From Chalara sp. BL73 (Eukaryota > Ascomycota > Leotiomycetes > Helotiales), in assembly GCA_918026815.1 (NCBI GenBank), contig CAKJVC010000198.1:124001-188000 (forward strand): a stretch of 64,000 nucleotides of DNA. Direction: 5' to 3'. Each line of letters begins with the position of its first letter. Within the stretch, counting starts at the first letter, position 1. The notes beneath the pieces were generated by a model. It saw only the letters and a program-made list of their open reading frames with translations. It was not told where the DNA came from and ran no database searches. Made by a program: the position numbers and the translations under genes. Positions 11,501-24,366 of this stretch are shown here, in pieces.

Positions 11501-12113
11501 ATTGATTATAGTAGTATTTCTCTTGGAACATTGCGTCGTTAATGTATCAGAGTCAAGTTCTAAAGATTTGTGGTAGGTGCCTGATAGAATCTATTTTGGG
11601 ACTCGTGACCGCGGCTGTGCTATGATGAGCCAATGATAATGTAGAGCATACATCATGAAGATGATGAACTGTTGCGTGTAGACATGTTAACGAAATGAAA
11701 CGCTTAAAATAAAAATAAACGTAGATCCTGGAAAATCAATGGAGAATCGGGAAGCATTGTGTTTTCCCTCTATATGGTGCAGAAGTTTCCGTGGGGACCA
11801 TGCACAAAGCGAAAACGCTGCTAATTTTCGTTGAGTTTTAGAGTTGTATGCACCGCTTGGATCACGGATGAACACTAAATAAAAGCCGGCTTACTACTTG
11901 TTATCTTCAGTCTTTGAACGTAACGGTTTTGGTACTCTGCTTAAGTATTCTAACGTGGCTCTTTAAGACTAACAAGTGGCCATGACCTTGAGAAATTAAA
12001 AAGATGACTGAGTACAGAGGAGACTACTCATGAATTTCTTGGTAGAAGAAGATATTGGAGGATGACAGGAGACTTGATATCTATGTAGACCGCCGCTGAA
12101 CTGCGAGACAGAT
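11501..12113. other. Intergenic, nothing recognised
   Basis: Contains the HET gene promoter at its left edge and the 3' flank of DPH7 at its right edge. A 62-codon minus-strand frame (11687-11875) has no family resemblance. Confidence 0.5.
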
Positions 12114-13755
12114 TTACTTTGAAATATCTCCCCTTAATGGATCAAATTCCCAGGCGCACAAAAGCCGGTCGTAAAAGCTGGTACTGAGACAGACCCTTTT
12201 GAGGTTGAACACGTTTGGAAAAATGGCGTTGTTCTGAAAGTCCGGAGTTAAAGGCTGGAAGTCGCAGGCATAGTTTAAGTCATGACCAACGCCTGGTCTG
12301 TGTCAGATCACCATGGTTCGATGTTATTGGAGACATGGAAAGAGACTTACTGCCTATAACATTGATTGTCCAGCGTCCATCGCTATAAATTACATCGAGT
12401 ACTCGGGATCCAGCATGCATACATGATGCCAAGACTCTGTACTTGCTTGGTCTATTTGTCGAAGTGACGTCCTGATTGATGAGCTTTAACTTCCAGACAC
12501 CGCCTCCAATTTCAACTTCCGTATGAGTTTGTGGCCTCGAAGAGGAAGCATCACCATATGGCGCATATACTCGAACGTACCCATCGTACCCTCCAGTTAG
12601 TAACAGAGGGTTTGAATGAGAAAACTATTTGTTGTATTAGGTAGGTTAATTTGACTAGTTGGGAGGTCCTTTGACCTACATCTGGTCCTCTAAGTGGTAG
12701 AATTGCCGTGAGGCCACTATCATGTGGCCTAAATTTTCTATGAGGAAGCTGCAATTCTGCCTCAAAATCGTATTCTTTAGTAGAGTCGAGATGCGGAAGG
12801 CAACTGATACGTAGGGTAGATTCTCTCACGTCATCGCCACCTGTATATATATCTTTATGTAGTTAGCGCTATCCGTTGATCAACATGAGTGTTGTAAGTC
12901 CAGTGAGGGGTTAAGACGTACAAGTCGCATCCCCAGGGCCCGTTGAGTACGGCGACCATGCACAACACTCGGCTTTTTGGCTGTGGCTTATCAACGGGCC
13001 ATGTTCGGTCAAATATGAGTCGAACCCCCAGCTTTTGAACCGTATCACGTGAATCTCGCCCGTGTTCAGAGTCATCACCATAGCCGGCGGCGGAGGAAAC
13101 TCAGTATATGGGTACCATGCGAAGCTTAAGATGAGAGTATCATTATCTTCAGCATCTGGGAAGATTTGGTGACGGATGACTTCCTTGATACCAACCTTGT
13201 TACTCGCTGGGGTTTTTACCAGCTTAAAAATCTACAAGATACCAGTCATTCATTTTTCGGTATGGAATGAAGGTAGGCAAAAAGCATGGAGTTGAGAATT
13301 ACTGACACTGATATTACCAGTGCTGTCCGAAGCACCGAAGGTCAATGCGCCAGGCAGAAAATGGATGTCAAGGATCGCAGATTGAGCTGGGGTAAGCCGT
13401 GGTTAGTCATATGATACTTGGAGGGTAATTTCCATCGAACTATATCTTACTTTGAACGGAATCAAGTATATCTCTGATAATGTAAGTCAGATGCCTGAAT
13501 CCTTCCTCCACCAGAGTAGACTCACAAGTTTCCGTCATTGAGGCGGAACAAAACCAAACTGCCATTTCGCGTTTGAGGTCCAGCTATTTTCTCGTGTACG
13601 TCATCCTTGACCAGGTTATATGTCCCAACAACGAATAGATCGTTGCTGGGGTTCACTTCCTCATGCCAAGGAACAAATTCGACACAACTAGGGGGAAGAT
13701 CGAGCAACACCTGGGATATGGGGGTAATCGACGAGCTGTACTTGCTGGGACCCAT
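12114..13755 (-). CDS. DPH7: Diphthine methyl ester hydrolase, WD40 protein (Dph7/Rrt2)
   Basis: I resolve seven exons: 13755-13526, 13473-13451, 13386-13307, 13231-12922, 12840-12680, 12624-12351 and 12292-12114. All have GT-AG borders and keep one frame of 418 residues. Exon 2 is only 23 nt. Recognition rests on DLPPSCVEFVPW, a GTYNL block, NGSLVLFRL, the WD-like AILDIHFLPGALTFGASDS, CCAWSPYSTGPGD, LLLTGGYDGYVRVY, VWKLKLI, ASCMHAG and the ending CLSTSFYDRLLCAWEFD. Together these are the Dph7 pattern; yeast Rrt2 is 387 residues. Dph7 removes the methyl ester from diphthine on elongation factor 2, allowing the final amidation of diphthamide; the protein is cytosolic. The start MGPSKY was chosen over an upstream in-frame ATG because conservation begins just after it. 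The gene is divergent from the DUF1917 gene. Confidence 0.87.
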
Positions 13756-14149
13756 AATAGCTTCCTCAAACCAGGTATCATTAAAAAAGAAAACAAAGGC
13801 GCAGTGTGCCCTTAGTTGCATGTAACAGGCAATGCTGCAGGTTGTCGAATGATTGAAGCACATCGGCTCGGGTATGAAAAAGCAATGTTCCCCGGGAGAT
13901 CAAACGGCCTTCCCCGGCCCGCCAAGACTCAACAATGATTCTTATTTGTTTCCTTCCTCATCTCAGCTCACAAGTTTGTTCAAATATTTACAATTGTTGC
14001 TCGAGAAGGCGGGCCGAGAAATAATGGGAATCTTCTTTGAGTCTAGTAGCATCATACGCACTGATATAACACTTTATGTGGCGCTTTCTCCTTAATACTT
14101 AAGCCTTGATCTAACCTTTGTCCATCATTCTTTCTTTGAGCTTCATACA
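13756..14149. promoter_or_regulatory. Shared divergent promoter, DPH7 and DUF1917 gene
   Basis: This 394-bp spacer separates two opposite start codons. CT-rich stretches (13958-13975 and TTTCTTTGAGCTTCATACA just before 14150) resemble fungal core-promoter and leader sequence. No TATA box is obvious. Short open frames here are not supported. Confidence 0.45.
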
Positions 14150-15343
14150 ATGGCCATAAAAACAAACCCTTTCACAACTCCCATAGAGGAGCCCGGTTAT
14201 CTCTCTGATGACTCTTCATTCTACGGTATCACTAGTTTAGCTTTAACCCCTGCACATTTCCCTTGTAAGCCTCACTCACGCTCCTATCAGGCGACACACC
14301 CACGAAACAGGATCTTTCAGCCCGAGCATCCAGCTTCAGTGCCGCTCACTACTTCCAAATACATCTTCCATCACCAACGGAAATCGCCTTAACAAATCGA
14401 GCAAAGATGGCCTTCCGGTCTTCCGCAACACTATACAATCCATACGAAGGTGAATCATGGGCTCGACAACTAGGGGAGAGCGTTGATGATTTCTTGAGGA
14501 GAGTTCCGCCTAGGACAACTCAGGGCACAGAAGAGGCACCGTGGATATATGTTGCGAACCCGTACCGGAAGGCGCCGGCTGCAAGACCGGAAGCGACTGA
14601 GGCCCCGCCAGAGGAAGAAAGTGATTGGGCAGGGTTTGTGGTAAGAGGGAATGAGATGTTGGAGGAGATTGTGCGGGTTAGGAATGAGATTGAGAGGCAA
14701 AACGAAGGGAGAACAAGGAGCGTGATCACGAGAATGGTTAATGTGGAGAAGGATAAGCTGGTCCATGCGCTGAGAGATGCGGCAAAGAGGTTGAAATGTA
14801 CTTCTGGAAAGGTATGTTGTTTCTTGGTTCATATTCACATGGGGCACATATGGAGGAGGTTGTGTCGTGGCTGAATATCGATAGTGGATGTTATTCGTCG
14901 ACCCGATTGAAATAAACGCAGTCTGGTCTGTTGTTGCTCACGCAACAGCGAATAACGAACTCGGAATTGCGTCGAAAGTCGCACCAGACTTCGGCGATCC
15001 ACGAAAAGAAAGACTAGTTTGTATATACACCAAGGATTTTACGGATATCGAGGATGTGACTCGAGTTGCTCGGAGGATGAAAGATCTAGGCCTCATTGAG
15101 GTGAAAAAGGCCATTTACTACAAATGCGGTAAGATCCTTTGATTAATTAGTGTTGGAAACGGAGCTGAAAATGCAGTAGACGCATATACATATCTTGGTA
15201 TTGCGAGAGATAACCAGTGGGATATCAAACCCTCCCTGTACAGCTCGAAGGATATCTTGTCTGAAGGAGGGCAGAAGAAAGTCCCTCAATTTTTTTATAA
15301 GAAGGAGGAAGATAATTGGCCTGATAGAATGGATTGGGAGTAG
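14150..15343 (+). CDS. DUF1917 (C11orf68/Bles03-like) protein
   Basis: Four exons, 14150-14225, 14291-14811, 14885-15128 and 15177-15343, join in frame through GT-AG introns of 65, 73 and 48 nt to give 335 residues. Family signals are the acidic N-terminal SDDSSFYG, a W-x-L block ending GESVDDFLRRVPP, PWIYVANPY, GKWMLFVDPIEINAVWSVVAHAT, ELGIASKVA, VCIYTKDFTDIEDVTRVARRM, then YYKCVDAYTYLGIARDN at the last splice junction and a C-terminal LYSS. These match the eIF4E-like fold family DUF1917, whose function is unknown; an RNA- or cap-binding role is only suggested by the fold. The first intron is inferred from frame and from family N-termini. If translation instead starts at 14407, the protein is shorter. 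It is convergent with NAA30. Confidence 0.8.
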
Positions 15344-15528
15344 CTGCTTTCCATGTTAGATACCCTTTTGCAGATATCTTTTTTTGCTTAGCTCTGGTAG
15401 CTGGCTTCTGTAATTACCTGCCTAGCAAATATACCCGAGGAGCGGTCTCAGCGCGTAGGATGCGGTTGGAAATGGTATAATTTTTATGTCCCATACATGT
15501 TTCATCCTTATAAATCATAAGCCATAAC

Positions 15529-16158
15529 TCATCGGTCATCGTTCGCTCCATCTCCCACAAAATCTGCAGTTTCTTTAAGATGGAGAACCAGCCTATATGC
15601 GGAGTTTCCATTTAAATAGTACCGATGCAATTTTTTACTCCTTATAAATCCTAGTCGCTCATACAGTTTTATGGCTGGAATATTCGTTTCCTCCGTTTCT
15701 AGCACTACCTCATCTGCATTCCGCTCGATCATGGCGTCAATGGCCTTCTTGACCAGCGTTGTTGCAATTCCATGGCCTCGATGTGTAGTCGTAACAGCCA
15801 GCATAGCAATATATCCACGCAGGGTAGGAGGGGAATGCGACTGATGTGTCTCGAGTTTGCAAACGACAACCCCAATCAATTTATCTGTGGGTTGATCCAG
15901 TGCCTATCCTTGAATTAGTTTTGCCCCTTGTAAATCAGCCAGAGCCATAAATACCATGAAGCACAAATCTCCCCATTGATACAGGAAGTAGCGATATACA
16001 TATATGCTATAAGGCTCACTCAGCTCTTCTTTCATGAGCGCCCGTATTGACGGCAGGTATTTTCTCTCGAGACCATGTTCATACTGAAGATATCGCAATT
16101 CCGCAGGCAACTTCTGAGTCTTCTGACTTTCCGACTCATCGGTCGACTGCTCTGCCAT
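15529..16158 (-). CDS. NAA30: N-alpha-acetyltransferase 30, NatC catalytic subunit (Mak3)
   Basis: Two exons, 16158-15955 and 15903-15529, with a 51-nt GT-AG intron, give 192 residues; yeast Mak3 is 176. The N-terminal part has LPAELRYLQYEHGLERKYLPSI and LSEPYSIYVYRYFLYQWGDLCFM, the substrate-facing loops typical of Naa30. The second exon carries the GNAT core: LIGVVVCKLE, GYIAMLAVTTTHRGHGIATTLVKKAI (the acetyl-CoA pyrophosphate loop, R/Q-x-x-G-x-G/A variant RGHGIA) and VVLETEETNIPAIKLYERLGFIR with LHRYYLNG. NatC acetylates nascent N-termini of the Met-Leu/Ile/Phe/Trp type on ribosomes. I start at MAEQSTDE rather than an upstream in-frame Met because the upstream residues are unlike the family. 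It shares a 270-bp divergent promoter with LRO1. Confidence 0.92.
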
Positions 16159-16429
16159 CTCTGCACAACCATCGAAAAAGGGTTTGGAAAGTGTCAATAT
16201 AAGCTTTGGACGGATGTGGTACCTTTCACATGCAACGGAACAACAAGGCTGAGACCGCATTTTGAAACCTCCAGCGACCCTTGTCTGCCAAGGAAACCCT
16301 CTAAAACATTCGATATATTACGTAGTGCCCCGTTGTGCTGCACCCAATTATTTTCAATAATCTTTCTTGCATATCATGCCATTTTGACACCGGCAGTGCG
16401 ACTTAGTACAAATACTACCTCCTGACACG

Positions 16430-18525
16430 ATGGAGTCCCTCCGTCATCGGTTTTTGGGGGGTTCGAACCCAGAGAACAAGAGAGAGGATTCTCCCGTAAA
16501 AGCCGAAGAGGTGCGGCTTGCGCCGGTCTCGAAAATCATGAAGGATGGCCATAAGAAAGAGCGCGGGAAGCGCAAGACGGGATTTATCTTCTTCTTGGGT
16601 GGTTTGGTCGGGATAGTAGCGGCGGGTTTCTTTGCGCAGAAGAGCGACTTGATCGACTTTCCGGAATTTGGGGAACTTTCTATGGATAGCTTGATAGATG
16701 TGCTACCGAGCGGATTCATGAAAGATGCTAGGGACCTGGTGAAGGGCGAGAGGGAAGCTGTCAACTATGATTCTTTTGCAGTAGGATTGAAGCTACGGAA
16801 AGAAGGGATTAGAGCAGACCATCCCGTTATTATGATACCTGGCGTTATTTCGACTGGCTTGGAGTCCTGGGGCACAACAAATAGTTCGCGGCAGTACTTC
16901 AGGAAACGGCTTTGGGGCAGTTGGAGCATGATGCGCGCATTGGTTGTCGACAAGGAAGGGTGGAAGAGACACATTATGCTAGACAAACATACAGGACTTG
17001 ACCCGAAGAACATTAAGCTGAGAGCAGCCCAAGGGTTTGATGCGGCAGACTTTTTTATTACAGGATATTGGATATGGTATGTGGCACCATTTTTAGTTTT
17101 CAAGGAAGGATTATTAAAATTTCTCCCAGGAACAAAATATTGGAAAACCTAGCGACGATTGGGTACGATCCTCAGAATAGTTTTACTGCCGCTTATGACT
17201 GGCGACTCTCCTACAAAAACCTTGAGGTTCGGGACCAATATTTCACCAGGTTAAAGTCATATGTTGAGCTGGCCCACAAGGTCTCTCATAAGAAAGTAAC
17301 CTTGGTATCACATTCCATGGGAAGCCAGGTTCTGTTCTACTTCTTCCATTGGGTAGCTGCGGCAGATGGCGGAGCAGGCGGTGACGACTGGGTTGAACAA
17401 CATGTCGACTCATGGATTAACATTAGTGGGTGCATGTTAGGGGCTTTAAAAGGATTGCCGGCAGTTTTATCAGGAGAAATGAAGGATACCGCACAGCTTA
17501 ATGCATTTGCTGTCTATGGTCTCGAAAGGTTTCTAAGCAGAGAAGAGCGTGCCGAGATCTTTAGGGCTATGCCTGGTATCAGTTCTATGCTGCCCATAGG
17601 TGGTGACGCTGTATGGGGTAACGCAACGTGGGCACCAGATGACAAGCCTGGGCAAGAAGTAAGCTATGGCCAATTCTTGAACTTCAAGACCCAAAATGAT
17701 ACATCAAGCTACCGAAATTTGACCGTGGCGGAAAGCATGTCCTATCTTCTCGACACATCAGAGGACTGGTATGCAAAAGCAGTTAAAGGGAGCTATTCTC
17801 ATGGAATAGCATACACCACTGCTGAAGTACAAGCAAATGAGAAAGACCAGAAAAAGTGGATTAATCCTCTTGAGACACGCCTTCCACTCGCCCCTTCATT
17901 AAAGATATATTGTTTCTATGGTATGAATTTCTCATCTATTGTATGCATTTCCAAAGCTAATGTCTTGCTAGGCGTTGGGAAACCAGCCGAACGAGCTTAT
18001 TATTACCGTAATTCTGAGAACCCCCTTTCTTCTCTCAACATAACTATTGACACTGGATTAACTCGCGATAATATCGACCACGGAGTCATTCTAGGCGAAG
18101 GCGATGGCACAGTTAATTTATTGTCTCTTGGGTACATGTGCAACAAAGGTTGGCACATGCACCGCTACAATCCTGCCGGTGTTCAAGTCAAGGTTTACGA
18201 AATGCCTCATGAGCCAGATCGCTTCTCTCCTCGAGGCGGCCCTAACACAGGAGATCATGTTGACATTCTCGGAAGACAAAGTCTGAATGACATGATTCTC
18301 AGAGTCGCAGCCGGTCATGGGGACGAAATCGGAGAGAGTGTAGTTAGCAATATCTATGAATATGCCGACCGTGTCAAGATTAGCGAGGAAGAGGAGCACA
18401 AGGATCGTTTCTTTCAGAGGATCAGCAAGAAGCTCAAGAAAGCCGAGAAGAAATTCGAAGATGAGATGGAGAGACTGGGAGACAAGATCGAGGAGGAACT
18501 CGAGAAGCTCCATGACCAACTGTGA
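16430..18525 (+). CDS. LRO1: Phospholipid:diacylglycerol acyltransferase (PDAT, Lro1)
   Basis: Three exons, 16430-17076, 17130-17920 and 17972-18525 (introns 53 and 51 nt), give 663 residues, close to yeast Lro1 at 661. A basic cytosolic N-terminus precedes one membrane anchor, TGFIFFLGGLVGIVAAGFFAQ at about residues 50-70. The lumenal domain has HPVIMIPGVISTGLESWG, the DWRLSY block, the nucleophile elbow VSHSMGS, EGDGTVNLLSLGYMC (catalytic Asp) and TGDHVDILGR (catalytic His), completing the Ser-Asp-His triad of the LCAT family. It transfers a fatty acyl group from phospholipid to diacylglycerol in the ER, making triacylglycerol. The last 60 residues are a charged coiled-coil-like tail (ISKKLKKAEKKFEDEMERL), longer than I would expect. 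No frame breaks are present. Confidence 0.95.
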
Positions 18526-19128
18526 TAATGATATATATGGGATGGCATAGCTTGGGGATTAATGAGGTGTTTTGGTGTGACGGCATACGGTAGAAATAGA
18601 ATTATACCCAGGTACATTACCTTCGATGGGGTTGTATAATAAGGAATGCGGGTGGTGATAGGGATGTAATGAGCATGAATGTCTGTGGCTACAGCGCCCT
18701 GATACTATTTGTTACTATTCATCTGAGGTCTTATCTTAGGAAAGTATGTCTTAGGTGCTCCGCCTATCTGTCGGTATTTGAAAGGAAGTGTGTCTCGTGG
18801 TCGTCTCTCCCTGCGATCATGTGCTAGGAGTCCGAGAAGAAAATGAGACAGTATAAAGTCTATTGGCACTTTTCAGGGAGAGAAAAATCAATAGAATAGA
18901 AAAGACAAGAAAGAATCTAGATCCTTTTAGATTTCAACAATCAAAAACTTCAGCATTGAGTGTGTTATATTTGTCTGGGACTCTGAAATCATGGGCAACC
19001 TCTTGGCAAGGCTGAACGGATTAACCTTTATCCGGCCGCGTCTTGCAAAAGCTACCTTGAGCCTCAGCATACATGACCATCAACCACAACCAATTCAGCT
19101 TCCACCCGATACCCCAGAACCTCCCACA
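18526..19128. other. Intergenic; LRO1 3' flank and RPN12 5' region
   Basis: No gene is supported. An in-frame ATG at 18991 would extend RPN12 by 46 residues rich in Pro/Gln, but family members begin near the ATG at 19129, so I treat the upstream part as leader. If the extension is real it would look like a short mitochondrial-type presequence (MGNLLARLNGLTFIRPRLAKA), which would be odd for a proteasome subunit. Confidence 0.45.
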
Positions 19129-20125
19129 ATGGCAGAACGCGAGCTCCAAGACCTGTTACGAAAGCTAAAGTCATCAAATGACTACCAAACGTCATTATCG
19201 CTCCTCTCAAAAGCCAAGTTGGCATTATTAAAAGCCCATGCTCTAACGCCTCTTGTATGTAGCGCAGCGTCTATTTGTCAGATTATCAGAATGCCGGGTT
19301 GCTCTTGTCGAGACGGCAGAGGCTGTGATAGAGAGGATTGGAACTGACAGCTTTGCAGGAAACAACATCCACACCTCTCCTTACCCTCGCACGGGAAACC
19401 TTCGAGCAAGGTGCCCTCCTCTCTATCCGCGCTAAAGATCCCGATGCCTTCACCCGCTACGTCCACCAACTGACGCCCTTCTATGAGCTGCCTTCCCCGC
19501 GCCTCAATAGCGTACATAGTGAAAAGAATAAGATCACCGGCCTCTACCTTCTTCTTTTACTCACTATGGGCAACTACTCCGGTTTCCACACCGAGATGGA
19601 AGGATTGGAGACGAGATTTGAAGGCAAGGGGAGTGTGGAGGATGATAGATTCTTGGGATACCCGATTCGGTTGGAGCGGTGGCTGATGGAAGGGAGCTAC
19701 GATTTGGTGTGGAAGGCGATGGCGAGCGGTGAGGTGCCAAGTGAGGAGTATGCTGTATTCAGTGAGGTATGCTCGGCGTCTTTCATATGTTATCCCATGC
19801 CGAGAAATCGTGAGCAGAGGAAAGGAGAAAAGCTAACAAATACCAGATCCTCACATCCCAAATCCGCTCCGAGATCGCATCCTGCAGCGAAACCGCATAT
19901 CCCTCTCTCCCCATCTCCTCGACAAAGGACCTTCTCTTTCTTCAATCTGAAGGCGAAGTCGTGTCGTTTGCGCAGCAGAGAGGATGGGCAATTCATGACG
20001 GCAGGATATATTTCCCGAATCAGGCGAAGGTCAACGTGGATGAGGAAGGTAACGAGAAGGAGACGAGTCAGATAGCGATTGAAAATACCTTGGGGTATGC
20101 GAGAGAGCTGGAGACTATTGTTTAG
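19129..20125 (+). CDS. RPN12: 26S proteasome regulatory subunit Rpn12 (PSMD8)
   Basis: Three exons, 19129-19254, 19359-19766 and 19847-20125, all in phase 0, give 270 residues (yeast Rpn12 is 274). The N-terminal helices start MAERELQDLLRKLKSS and are followed by LLTLARETFEQGALLSIRAKDPDAFTRYVHQLTPFY, the helical repeats of the CSN8/PSMD8/EIF3K domain. RFLGYPIRLERWLMEGSYDLVWKAM and the exon-3 block EIASCSETAYPSLPISSTKDLLFLQSE, with QQRGWAIHDGRIYFPNQ, form the winged-helix end. Rpn12 is the last subunit added to the 19S lid, in nucleus and cytosol. The 104-nt first intron is longer than its neighbours. It is convergent with COPA, separated by 300 bp in which I see nothing. Confidence 0.93.
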
Positions 20126-20425
20126 GAGGATGCTCTGAATGCTACAATAGGAGAGACGAAAGAGACAAATCAATCCCATTTTGATGTAGAAGCATAGTGG
20201 TAGTGGAAAAGCGATGAAGTAGCATGGCGTATGTATTCTAGACAAAGGCGGCGCTCTGGCGTCCCTTCACTAATGAGAACATCAAATCATGGCTTATGAT
20301 CATCCATTTTGCTCTATCTACCCATCGTGACATCTTAACAACATGCAACCAGAATATGCCGGATGTCATCTGGGTCTACTATTTTGCCCCAAAACTCCAT
20401 TTTTCATACCAACACGATGATAGTG

Positions 20426-23400
20426 TTACGCGACAAGTTTCAACCCACTCCCCTTCTTTCCAATCTCACAGACGCCGCATACTGAGCAGACACTGCCCTT
20501 GTACTTGGCCTGATACTTGCTGCCATCAAATGCACAAACTTCGAAGGCGCTGCCTTTGTAGATGGGAGTGTATGATGCGGCGCAGACGTCAAATTCAGCG
20601 AACTGGTCAAACTCGATCTCGATAGCGTCCGAAGGGTTCCGCTCACACTGTGCCTTGATCTTTCGTGCCTGAATCCAATGTTAGAATGATATACGGAAGG
20701 AAAAGTCATTAAAGCTGGATACATACATTTTCTAAAGCCTTGGCACTACCGCCATTTGCCACTATCCGGTTAGCGAAGCTCAAGGCGGCGCTAAGATTCT
20801 TGTTTTGGAATGCGGACTTCATGGCGCTGATGAGGGTGAGTTGTCTATGAGGAACCTCTAGTTTGGGAATGGTGAAGTAAGCAGATAATTCTAAAGAACG
20901 CTTGAGCAATCCAGGTGACTTTTGAATCTCCTCGGCTGAGCCGATGCTTCGTCGTGTCAACTCGATGCCCATGGCTACACTGTACTCAGAGGCAGAGGCG
21001 ATCAGCTTCTTGGCCTCCTCTACCTCAGATTCAGTAGATACAGCGTTGACGATGAGGGCGTGAAGAATGCCTTTGAAAATTTTGGCACAGTCTTCGAGCT
21101 TGTTAGCACGCATGGCATCGTATCCTTTCTGGAGATCCACGGATGCCAAGGTTTCGATATCACGGGGAATAATAGGAAGAACGTTTCGGGGATTGGTCTC
21201 GTCAAGTGTTCTTCGGACGTAGTTGACCAGAGGAGGAAGACCAGCGGATGCTGGGAGATATGTCTTGGTAGCTTGGTATACTTCCAAGAAGCGCGGCTTC
21301 AGGGGCTCGAAGTTGACAGCACCAAGCTGACGATTTAGCAGCTGCATAGCACTCTCGAAAGATCCTCCGGCCACGTGATCTGCGGCCAATGGCGAATTGC
21401 GAGCCCAAAGATCTGCTTCGCTGATCCCAGCCCCACCAGCTTCTTCGGTGTCCACATTGACGAAGCCTTCATCTTCAGGAACAATATCATCGCCCATGTC
21501 CCATCCACCTGCATCCTCGTCATCATCTGCATCAATTAGAGGCCCAGTCTTCTTGGTACTTTCATCCTCAGCACCCTCTTCAAAGCCAAAACCATTGGAC
21601 GTTGTTGCGGGCTCATCCTCTAATGACAATCCTTCAACCTGGCCAAGTAGAGCCTTCTCGAAGAATGATTGGGATGTAGCTTTCGTGGGCCAGTTAGCCT
21701 TGTAGGTTGCGACAATAGGTTTAGGTGGAGTGAGGGGAGATCCAAGGCTCGGGAGTGTGATTTGATCTTCTGTAAGACCTGTGGCTTCTAAAATAGACGC
21801 ACATTCCTCCTCAAGACCATGAGATTTAGCAGTCATATACGCGAGAGGATCTTATGTAAGTTAGCATGTGTGCTTATTTTGTCTAGAAATGAACGACTTA
21901 CAAAGGTCAATCTCCTTGAACATGTTGATTCTATCTTCAACATCTCCTAGGTATAAGGCGTTCTGGAATCTAGCGGTGAAGTCTCCACGGTGCTCGGCGA
22001 TTCGAGCCATACGGGTGAGTTTAGCTTCATCACCTGTAGCTAGGTATAAGAAGGACAACTTGTCGAACTGTCGTAACTTTTGATATGTCATCTCAACAAT
22101 TTGGTGGTTGCCGTGGGCGAGCGCCTCGGTGCTCAACCTTGACCAGAGTTTAGGCCTATCTAGCTGCTTCGCCATCTCAACAGCAACATCTAGATTGCCA
22201 CACTCAATCGCCAGTTCAAAGCGTGTTTGCGGATCCTGCACGAATTGAAGAGCAATCTCTGGGTAGCCTTTCTTTTGCAAGTATGAAATAATGCTTTGGC
22301 CCACAAGACTCGAAGTTTTGATGATATGTAACATCTCCTCATAATTCCGCTTCACAAGAGCGAGCTTGAACCGGTATTCCGTGGGATCAATCTCCAATTT
22401 TTTAGGCTTAGCATTACGATCTAAACAGTATACCGTATGCGACTTTACCCGCACAAGATACACAGTTTGGTCAAGAGTGCGCACGATGCCGTTATCACCA
22501 TTGAGAAGGGTGTACTTGATGTGGTTGAGAGTAGAGTAGAGAAGCACGCCAGCATCATCCCAGGTTGCGCTTTTGATCCGGATAGTTTCGTGAAGCGTAC
22601 TAACCTGCTCCAGAGTCTTTGTGACAATGGTCACATTGTGCTTGCTTAATAAGGCAGCATAGAGGCCATCGTTAGACCATACGACGTACTTCACGCCAGC
22701 AACAGCAAGCTCAGCAGTGCTTTTCTTCTGTTGAATATCATAGAGGTGAACAGCGGTAGGTGTAATAAGAAGTAGATTTCCAGTACCTCCAAAGTATATG
22801 TCAGTAGTTCCAGTAGGTGGCTTGATGGTCTTTGTTGTAGAGTTGGTCAAATCCTTGATATCTATTTGTTGACCAGCAGCGCTGAAAACTGCGAAACGAT
22901 TTCGTGCTACAAACACAGCGGAGTTTCCCAAGCCACGGTGAGTAGCCGTAGCATCCATAGCGCCAGATCCATCCCTAGGTAGATTGATAAGCTCGTATGA
23001 GCCACCGTCCGCTGGTGATGTAACCAAAATCGCACGTTCAGCTGGGTTATAGGAAAGTGACCGAGGCGGGACCCAAGGACTGCCAAGCTTCTTAAGAGTC
23101 AATAGAGTTGGGCTTTCGATGCTTTTTTGGAAATCATATGACCGAACATGCTTGTCTTTTGTGATGAAGAAAAGGTTGTTCTGATAGAATGCCGAGGCAG
23201 GACGTTCCCGCTCAAGCTTGAATACCATAACACCATTGTCATGGCCAGCAGCGAACAGGTTGATCTCTGGATGAGCCGCAATGACCCAAAATCGATCGTT
23301 CTCTCGCTTGAAAGATTGCACGGACGTCCGCTTATTCAGATCCCATACACGTATCGTCTTATCCTCCCCGACAGACAAGATCAGGTCTTGGTGGGGATGG

Positions 23401-24366
23401 AACAGGCACCAGATGCATTTTGGAAATGACCCCGGCAAGTATCTACCTCCCACGCCTTGGTTTCGCTCATTCTCCAAAGTTTAACCAGCCTATCATCTCC
23501 AGCAGACACAATAAGTGGGAGGGTTGGGTGGAAAGCGACCCAGTTCACCCCTCTGTCATGGCCCTCTAGCACAAATTTGACCACTGCATCTGTATTACCA
23601 AACATATCCGCTTGGTTCTGGTTTGATCTTGACATCTGATCTTCGAATGTCATGGATGTAGGAGCTGAGTGCTTCTTCCGTAGACCTGAAATATCCCAAA
23701 CACGTACAGATTGGTCCAACGAGGCTGAGACTACCAGGTCATCCTTAGGGTGAAATTGCGCGCACATTGTATAATGATTGTGTCCGGTCATAGTACAGAC
23801 TGTTCGAGGTATTAGTGCATGATCCCACCCAAGCAAAATTTCCACTTACTTAGAGATCTATTCTGCCAGTTCCAAATTCTAATTGTCTGATCATCAGAAC
23901 TCGAAATAATCCAGGGGAGCTCATGATGGAAAAAGACGGTCCGAACATAATCCAAATGACCATTTAGGGTGAAGAGACATCTGCGAGTCTGATACGACCA
24001 GACCTTAATCTTATAATCATCTCCGCCAGACACGAAGAGGGGCTGTGTCTTGTGGAAGTCGATTCCTCTAACAGGCCCATCATGTTCCTCAAAGCGGTCA
24101 ATCAGTGTACCCATGCGGTAGTCCCATAATTGAATAGTAGAGGAGTGTAAAGACACCAAAATCCATGGTCTATAAATTAGTTAGGAATAGAAGCGCAAAG
24201 GGAAATTCGGGCACTAAATACCTTTTAGGATGAAACGCAATGCCTTTTGCTCTAGAGGACTTGGACTCGAACTATAGGGCTTGTCAGAACCTACTGATAT
24301 CTGCGCATCTTTAGCAAAGACAGCATGGCATACCTTCGTCAGCATAGTAGGAGAAGATGAAGCCAT
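20426..24366 (-). CDS. COPA: Coatomer subunit alpha (alpha-COP), one apparent frame break
   Basis: Six exons: 24366-24334, 24271-24222, 24169-23850, 23799-21902, 21850-20727 and 20668-20426. The start [11 protein letters not shown] leads into WD repeats ([82 protein letters not shown]), then the second propeller, the alpha-solenoid ([16 protein letters not shown]) and the COPI C-terminal domain ending [14 protein letters not shown]. Alpha-COP is an essential COPI coat subunit that binds dilysine cargo at the Golgi. Exon 4 changes frame once at about 23417-23425, between HFQNAS and LFHPHQD, both conserved. The exon length is one base short of what the splice phases require. In an essential gene this is best read as a sequence error. 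Confidence 0.95.

Noticed and set aside
18991..19128. N-terminal extension of RPN12 resembling a mitochondrial presequence
   Set aside because: Rpn12 acts in the proteasome lid and family members start at the downstream ATG; I treat the upstream part as leader.
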